Assembly (NCBI GenBank): GCA_963824595.1
Contig: CAWGPY010000001.1
Span: 186,001-250,000, forward strand
Reading direction: 5' to 3'
DNA length: 64,000 nucleotides
From: Cybelea sp963824595
Lineage (GTDB): Bacteria; Vulcanimicrobiota; Vulcanimicrobiia; Vulcanimicrobiales; Vulcanimicrobiaceae
Below, piece by piece: positions 59,489-64,000 of this stretch. Within the stretch, counting starts at the first letter, position 1. Every line of letters starts with the position of its first letter. Made by a program: the position numbers and the translations under genes. A model generated the notes under the pieces. It ran no database searches and had not been told where the DNA came from. It saw only the letters and a program-made list of their open reading frames with translations.

Positions 59489-60698
59489 AGCGCTGCCGTC
59501 CGATCAGGACGCATCGGGTAGGACGCTCGGCGAAGAGGAGATCGCCGCAGTCTCCGCCGCGCTTCGCAGCGGCACGCTGACGAGCACCAAAGGCACGTAC
59601 GTCGCCGCGCTCGAGTCGCGGTTCGCCGCGATGATGGGTGTCAAGCACGCCTACGCATGCTCGTCGGGAACGGCCGCGATTCACTGCGCAATCGCCGCGC
59701 TCGATCCCGAGCCGGGCGACGAGATCATCACCACGCCCATCACCGACATGGGCGCGCTGACCCCCATTCTGTATCAGGGCGCGATCCCGGTCTTCGCCGA
59801 CGTCGACCCGCTGACGTGCAACGTCACCGCGGCCACGATCGAAGCGCGTATCAGCGAGCGCACGAAGGCCATCCTGGTGACGCACCTGTTCGGCAACCCG
59901 TGCGAGATCGACGAGATCGTTGCGCTCGCGCAACGCCGCAACATTCCGGTCATCGAGGACTGCGCGCAGGCGTTCCTCGCCGCATATAAGGGCAACTTCG
60001 TCGGCACCGTTGGGACGATCGGGTGCTTCAGCCTGCAGCAGGGCAAGCACATCACGACGGGCGAGGGCGGTTTGGTCACGACCAACGACGACGAGCTCGC
60101 GCGCCGCATGTACCTGTTCATCAATAAGGCGTGGGGTTACGGCGATGCCAAGCCCGACCACTACTTCCTGGCGTTGAACTACCGCATGTCCGAGCTGGCC
60201 GGCGCCGTGGGCTCCGCGCAGCTCCAGAAGCTTCCGAAGGTCGTCGCTCGCCGGCGCATGCTGGCGGAGGTGCTCACCGAGAAGCTCGCGGGGATCGAGG
60301 CGATCTCGACGCCTGCGATTCTCGACGGCGCGCACCACAGCTACTGGAAGTACTGCGTGCGCACGTCCGATTCGATGCCGGCCGAGGCCGTCGTCGAGCT
60401 TGCCGAGCTATTGAAGGCCCAAGGCATCGTCAGCGCCCCGCGCTACATCCAGAAGCCGGCCTTCATGTGCGCGGTGTTCCAAAAGCGCAAGACGTTCGGA
60501 ACCAGCGGATATCCGTTCACGCTGGCTCGCCCCGAGGCGCTCGACTATAGCACCGAACGGTTCCCCGGCACCGCCGCAGCGCTCGCGCGCGTCCTCGTCG
60601 TTCCGTGGAACGACCGGTACGACGACAGCGACGTGGAGTACATCGCCGATGCGATGCGCGACGGGGCCGCCACGTTGACATGGAGGCACTCCGCGTGA
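59457..60698 (+). CDS. DegT/DnrJ/EryC1/StrS sugar aminotransferase
   Basis: This 413-residue PLP enzyme has HAYACSSGTAAIHCAIAAL, PVIEDCAQAFLAAYKG (PLP-pairing Asp) and CFSLQQGKHITTGEGGLVTT, in which Lys197 should bind PLP. The family transfers an amino group to a keto-sugar nucleotide. With the Gfo/Idh and acetyltransferase genes that follow, the expected substrate is a 3-keto-UDP-HexNAc uronate, as for WbpE/WlbC. At 413 residues it is longer than WbpE (about 360), so another keto-sugar is possible. Its start lies inside the GT2 gene; its stop overlaps the next start by GTGA. Confidence 0.9.
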   Translation: MATTLPLAPHRALPSDQDASGRTLGEEEIAAVSAALRSGTLTSTKGTYVAALESRFAAMMGVKHAYACSSGTAAIHCAIAALDPEPGDEIITTPITDMGALTPILYQGAIPVFADVDPLTCNVTAATIEARISERTKAILVTHLFGNPCEIDEIVALAQRRNIPVIEDCAQAFLAAYKGNFVGTVGTIGCFSLQQGKHITTGEGGLVTTNDDELARRMYLFINKAWGYGDAKPDHYFLALNYRMSELAGAVGSAQLQKLPKVVARRRMLAEVLTEKLAGIEAISTPAILDGAHHSYWKYCVRTSDSMPAEAVVELAELLKAQGIVSAPRYIQKPAFMCAVFQKRKTFGTSGYPFTLARPEALDYSTERFPGTAAALARVLVVPWNDRYDDSDVEYIADAMRDGAATLTWRHSA

Positions 60699-61735
60699 AG
60701 AAACTACGTTTTGCCGTCGTCGGTGCGGGCGCCATCGCCCGCGCCTACGAGGCCGCGTTCAGACAGATGAAAAGCGCCTCGATCGTCGCCGTCTGCGACG
60801 TTCGGGACGGAGCGGCGAAGGAATACGCCGATCTCGCCGGGTGCGAAGCCTACACGTCGGCGGCGTCGCTGCTGGCGGGCGCGCAGTTCGATGCCGCCAT
60901 CGTCTGCACGCCGCCCGTTTCCCACGAGTCGGTCACGTGCGAGCTGCTTCAGAACGGTAAGCACGTATTGTGCGAGAAGCCTCTCGCCATCACGGTGCAG
61001 GCGGCGCGGCGGATGATCGCCACGGCCGAGCGCAACGGGATGATCCTGACGATGGCCTCGAAGTTCCGCTACGCGGCCGACGTGCGCCGGGCGCGCGAGA
61101 TCCTCTTGGCCGGCGAGATCGGCGACCTCGTCTTCGCGGAGAACGCGTTCACATCGTTCGTCGACATGCGCAACCGCTGGAACTCCGACGCCGCGGTAAG
61201 CGGCGGCGGCGTGCTCATCGACAACGGAACGCACGCCGTGGACATCCTCCGCTATCTGCTGGGCAACTTGCGCGATATCCAGGTCGTCGAGGGCCGGCGC
61301 ATGCAGGGTCTCGCGGTCGAGGACACCGTCCGTCTCTTCGTCCACAACGACGAAGGCGTGATGGGCGCGGCCGACCTGTCGTGGAGCATCGACAAGGAGC
61401 TCGAGACGTTCCTCCGGATCTACGGCAGCGCCGGAACCATCCTCGTGGGATGGCGCGAGTCGCGTTTCCGCCGCCATCGGCAGGCGGAGTGGCGCGTGTT
61501 CGGGCAGGGCTACGACAAGATCCAGGCGTTCCACGATCAGCTCGACAACTTCTGCGGCGCGATTCGCGGCACGGAGAAGCTGGTCGTCACGCCCCAGGAC
61601 GGACTCGCCTCGGTGCAGGTGGTTCAGGCCGCGTACGCGGCGCTGGAGTGCGCGCGCTGGGAACGCATCGGATCGCAGCTCGAGGAGCTCGAACTGGCCC
61701 CGCTGCGCTCGGCCGAAAGGCTGGCGGCGAGCTAA
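60695..61735 (+). CDS. Gfo/Idh/MocA oxidoreductase (WlbA/WbpB-like)
   Basis: This 346-residue NAD(P)-dependent dehydrogenase has an N-terminal Rossmann motif (FAVVGAGAIARAYEAAF), the signature HVLCEKPLAIT with catalytic Lys95, and a C-terminal substrate domain with GGGVLIDNGTHAVDILRYLL. In the diacetamido-uronate pathway the homologous step oxidises C3 of UDP-GlcNAcA before amination. GTG 60695 overlaps the aminotransferase stop by 4 bp; the open frame to 60605 is Arg-rich shadow. Related enzymes also act on myo-inositol or other sugars, so the assignment leans on neighbours. Confidence 0.88.
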   Translation: MKKLRFAVVGAGAIARAYEAAFRQMKSASIVAVCDVRDGAAKEYADLAGCEAYTSAASLLAGAQFDAAIVCTPPVSHESVTCELLQNGKHVLCEKPLAITVQAARRMIATAERNGMILTMASKFRYAADVRRAREILLAGEIGDLVFAENAFTSFVDMRNRWNSDAAVSGGGVLIDNGTHAVDILRYLLGNLRDIQVVEGRRMQGLAVEDTVRLFVHNDEGVMGAADLSWSIDKELETFLRIYGSAGTILVGWRESRFRRHRQAEWRVFGQGYDKIQAFHDQLDNFCGAIRGTEKLVVTPQDGLASVQVVQAAYAALECARWERIGSQLEELELAPLRSAERLAAS

Positions 61736-62362
61736 ATGGCCGTACACCCGACCGCGATCATCGAGCCGGGCGTCACCATCGGCCGCAACACGGCCATTTG
61801 GGATAACGTGCACGTCCGCCACTCCACCACCATCGGCTCCGATTGCATCATCGGCGAGAAGAGCTACATCGCCTACGGCGTACACATCAAGGACCTCGTG
61901 AAGATCAACGCGTTCGTGTACGTTTGCACGGGCGTTACCATCGAGCGCGGCGCCATGATCGCCGCGGGCGTCACCTTCACGAACGAGCGATTCCCTCGCG
62001 CGACGACGCCGGAGCTCGACCGCCTGCTGCCGTCGGATCCGACCGACGACACGCTGCTCTCGGTCGTCGGCGCCGGCGCCACCATCGGTGCGAACGCGAC
62101 GATCGGACCCGGCGTGAACATCGGCCGGTTCGCGATGGTCGGCATGGGCTCGGTCGTGACCCGCGACGTCCCCGACTTTGCGATCGTGCACGGCAACCCG
62201 GCGCGTCCGGTCGGCTATGCGTGCGCCTGCGGACATCCGCTGGTGCCGCTGTCCGCCTCGCGGTCGCGGCCGACGTCGCTGCGCTGTCAGTCGTGCCTCG
62301 GCGAATACGCGTTCTCGGGCTCGGCCGTGGTGCAGATGGGGATGCAGCCGAGCCTGCGATGA
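61736..62362 (+). CDS. Left-handed beta-helix acetyltransferase with zinc-ribbon tail
   Basis: This 208-residue protein has hexapeptide repeats (for example AIIEPGVTIGRNTAIWDNVH) that form a left-handed beta-helix, and the loop GVTFTNERFPRA, which resembles WbpD/WlbB (VFTN-x-x-x-PRA). WbpD acetylates the 3-amino group of UDP-GlcNAc(3NH2)A. The C-terminus adds a domain of about 45 residues with Cys163, Cys165, Cys184 and Cys187 that looks like a small zinc ribbon, not found in standard WbpD. It begins directly after the Gfo/Idh stop and overlaps the next gene by ATGA. Confidence 0.88.
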   Translation: MAVHPTAIIEPGVTIGRNTAIWDNVHVRHSTTIGSDCIIGEKSYIAYGVHIKDLVKINAFVYVCTGVTIERGAMIAAGVTFTNERFPRATTPELDRLLPSDPTDDTLLSVVGAGATIGANATIGPGVNIGRFAMVGMGSVVTRDVPDFAIVHGNPARPVGYACACGHPLVPLSASRSRPTSLRCQSCLGEYAFSGSAVVQMGMQPSLR

Positions 62363-63691
62363 CGAGCTACGGAATCGTCGGCGGCGGCTTCCTCGGGATG
62401 ACGCTGGCGTGGGACCTCGCCAAGGCGGGGCACGACGTCACGATCTTCGAGGCCGGCCCCCGCTGTGGAGGACTGGCCGCACCGTGGGAGCTCGGCGGCG
62501 TCGTCTGGGACCGGCACTATCACGTGACGCTCTACAGCGACGAGACGCTGCGCGGGCTCTTGGCCGAGCTCGGCTTGGAGAACGAGCTGCAGTGGGTCAA
62601 ACCCGGGACCGGCTTCTTCGTCAACGGCGAGATGCACCCGTTCTCGGGCATGCTCGACTACCTGCGCTTCCCGCCCCTGTCGTTGCTCCAGAAGGCCCGG
62701 TTGGGCGCGACGATCCTCAAGGCGTCGCGCATCGAGCGTTGGCAGCCGCTCGAGAGACTCACCGCGGTCGACTGGCTCACGCGCAACTGCGGGCGGGCGA
62801 CCGTCGAACAGATCTGGCTTCCGCTGCTGCGAGCCAAGCTGGGGCCGCACGCGACGCGGGCGTCGGCGGCGTTCATCTGGGCGATCATCGCGCGCATGTA
62901 CGCCGCGCGAAAGAGCGGCGTGGGCCGCGAACAGTTCGGTTACGTGCGCGGCGGCTACGATCGAACGCTGAGCCGGTTCGAGGAACGCCTGCGCCGGCGC
63001 GGCGTCCGCATCGAGACGTCGTGCCGCGTGGAACGCGTGGACGGCGTGCCGGGCGGCATCGCAATCGTCGCGAACTCCGAGCAGCGGCGCTTCGACAAGG
63101 TTGTCGTGACGCTCGCCGCTCCGCTCGCCGCTCGCGTCTGCCCGACGCTGAGCGATCGCGAGCGCTCGCTCTGCGACGGCGTCGAGTATCAAGGCATCGT
63201 CTGCGCGTCGCTCCTCACCGACGAACCGCTGACCCCGTATTACATCACGAACATCGCCGACGCGACCGTCCCCTTCACCGCGGTGATCGAGATGACGGCG
63301 CTCGTGGATCGCCAAGAATTTCAGAGGAAAATCTTTGATCTATCTTCCCAAGTACGTCGCGCACGACGATCCGGCGCTGCGCCGCAGCGACGAGGAGATC
63401 GAATCCTCGTTTCTCTCGGGCCTGCAGGCGATGCACCCGGGTTTCGACCGCAAGCGCGTCAGCGCGTTTCGCGTGTCGCGCGTGCCGTACGTCTTTCCGA
63501 TCCCGACTCTGGGCTATTCGGAACGGCTTCCGCCCGTGCGGACCAGCGTCCCCGGCCTGTTCATGGCGAGCAGCGCGAATATCGTCAACGGAACGCTCAA
63601 CGTGAACGAAACCGTGCGCCTCGCGCGCAGCCTGATGCCCGCACTGCTGGAGCCCGCATCCGCACCGGCCATGACGGCGGTGGCCGTATGA
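62359..63691 (+). CDS. FAD-dependent oxidoreductase, apparently frameshifted
   Basis: The first part (62359-63321) encodes 321 residues starting MTSYGIVGGGFLGMTLAWDL (FAD-binding GxGxxG) and continuing with GGLAAPWELGGVVWDRHYH and FGYVRGGYDRTLSRFEERL, typical of NAD(P)/FAD oxidoreductases of the protoporphyrinogen-oxidase/UDP-galactopyranose-mutase-like class. After VDRQEF the frame loses sense, while the +1 frame (from 63323) continues as RGKSLIYLPKYVAHDDPALR and ends with SSANIVNGTLNVNETVRLAR, the expected FAD-binding C-terminus. One extra base at TTTCAG (63319-63324) explains everything and gives about 443 residues, the usual length. Sequencing error, inactivation or +1 slippage on TTT-C cannot be separated here. 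Coupled by ATGA on both sides. Confidence 0.8.
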
Positions 63692-64000
63692 AGGCGTCGC
63701 TCTCGCTCGACCTCGACAACAAGTGGTCGTACATGAAGACGCACGGGGACGGGGCGTGGCAGAGCTTCCCGTCGTATCTGCCGCTGCTCGTGCCGCGCGT
63801 TCTCGACATCCTCGACGCGCTCGGCCTGCGGATCACGTTTTTCATCGTGGGCCAAGATGCCGCGCTGCCGGAGAACGCCGACGTGCTCTCCGAGATCTCG
63901 CGGCGCGGCCACGAGATCGCCAACCACTCGCATCACCACGAGCCGTGGATGCATCGTCGCGGCAAGGCCGCAATCGACGACGAGCTGGCGACCGCCGAGG
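63688..64000 (+). CDS. Polysaccharide deacetylase, 5' part
   Basis: This is the N-terminal 104 residues of a NodB-domain deacetylase, cut by the window end. SLSLDLDNKW provides the catalytic and metal-binding Asp pair of motif 1, and GHEIANHSHHHEP provides the metal-binding histidines of motif 2. The family removes N- or O-acetyl groups from sugars with a divalent metal. There is no signal peptide, so it would act on cytoplasmic substrates such as a lipid-linked or nucleotide sugar. Its ATG overlaps the preceding stop by 4 bp. Confidence 0.88.
   Translation, partial: MKASLSLDLDNKWSYMKTHGDGAWQSFPSYLPLLVPRVLDILDALGLRITFFIVGQDAALPENADVLSEISRRGHEIANHSHHHEPWMHRRGKAAIDDELATAE

Noticed and set aside
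62359..64000. Single fused FAD oxidoreductase-deacetylase protein from one uninterrupted frame
   Set aside because: The frame is open, but the 120 codons between 63322 and 63688 are Arg/Gln-rich nonsense, while the +1 frame there encodes the conserved C-terminus of the oxidoreductase. Two genes with a frameshift explain the data better.

Overview
The window is about two-thirds G+C, is packed with genes on both strands, and has no gene-free stretch longer than 300 bases (the longest is about 228 bp, 19796-20023). It looks chromosomal and comes from a diderm (outer-membrane) bacterium. The signs are a TamB-type protein, an OmpH/Skp-like periplasmic protein, a predicted outer-membrane barrel, many lipobox signal peptides, and a Wzy/Wzc-type exopolysaccharide locus. 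GTG and TTG starts and 4-bp ATGA/GTGA stop-start overlaps are very common. The mix (tricorn-like protease, S53 peptidase lipoprotein, PF04185 phosphoesterases, TIGR03803-type repeat protein, LamG/PQQ-propeller protein) suggests a little-cultured phylum such as Eremiobacterota (WPS-2). That placement is inference from gene content; no rRNA or marker gene is present to prove it. No tRNA, rRNA, CRISPR array, transposase or phage gene was seen.

Layout. 1-5 kb: the end of nuoN, a TPR protein, RidA plus an aldo/keto reductase, and a group II PLP decarboxylase. 5-11 kb (minus): one tightly coupled operon of MgtE-N/CBS protein, PucR-like regulator, glutamine synthetase, two related membrane proteins and a barrel-like protein. 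11-14.3 kb (minus): tryptophan 2,3-dioxygenase, kynureninase-like enzyme and a MATE exporter. 14.3-20 kb: a lipoprotein, an MFS-acyltransferase fusion, a Cys-less MGMT homologue, an S53 peptidase lipoprotein and a small secreted protein, closed by a structured repeat-like element. 20-26 kb (minus): TamB followed by an OmpH/Skp-like protein. 26-47 kb: mostly secreted or membrane proteins, namely two PF04185 phosphoesterases, a tricorn-like protease, a LamG/PQQ propeller protein, a prolyl oligopeptidase, two tandemly duplicated families of unknown proteins, a split chromate transporter, 6-phosphogluconate dehydrogenase and an Amj-type flippase.

47-64 kb is an exopolysaccharide locus. A Wzy/O-antigen-ligase-like gene (47670) faces a minus-strand operon running from 56207 down to 49007: priming sugar transferase, two glycosyltransferases, UDP-HexNAc dehydrogenase, GLCE-type C5-epimerase and a third glycosyltransferase. 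Diverging from the same 165-bp region, a plus-strand operon (56373 to the window end) encodes a Wzc-like tyrosine kinase, GT2, DegT aminotransferase, Gfo/Idh dehydrogenase, left-handed beta-helix acetyltransferase, a FAD-dependent oxidoreductase broken by an apparent frameshift, and a polysaccharide deacetylase. Dehydrogenase, Gfo/Idh, aminotransferase and acetyltransferase together match the WbpA/B/E/D (WlbA/B/C) logic for a 2,3-diacetamido uronic acid. With a C5-epimerase and a deacetylase this predicts an acidic, amino-sugar-rich, tailored polymer.

Most noteworthy: the uronate/epimerase locus; the MFS-acyltransferase fusion with HX4E in place of HX4D; the MGMT homologue with PAHR in place of PCHR; the FAD gene frameshift near 63322; a palindromic operator candidate over a -10-like box at 44773-44790; and a set of promoter-like hexamers only 6-12 nt from start codons, which suggests leaderless or very short-leader transcripts.
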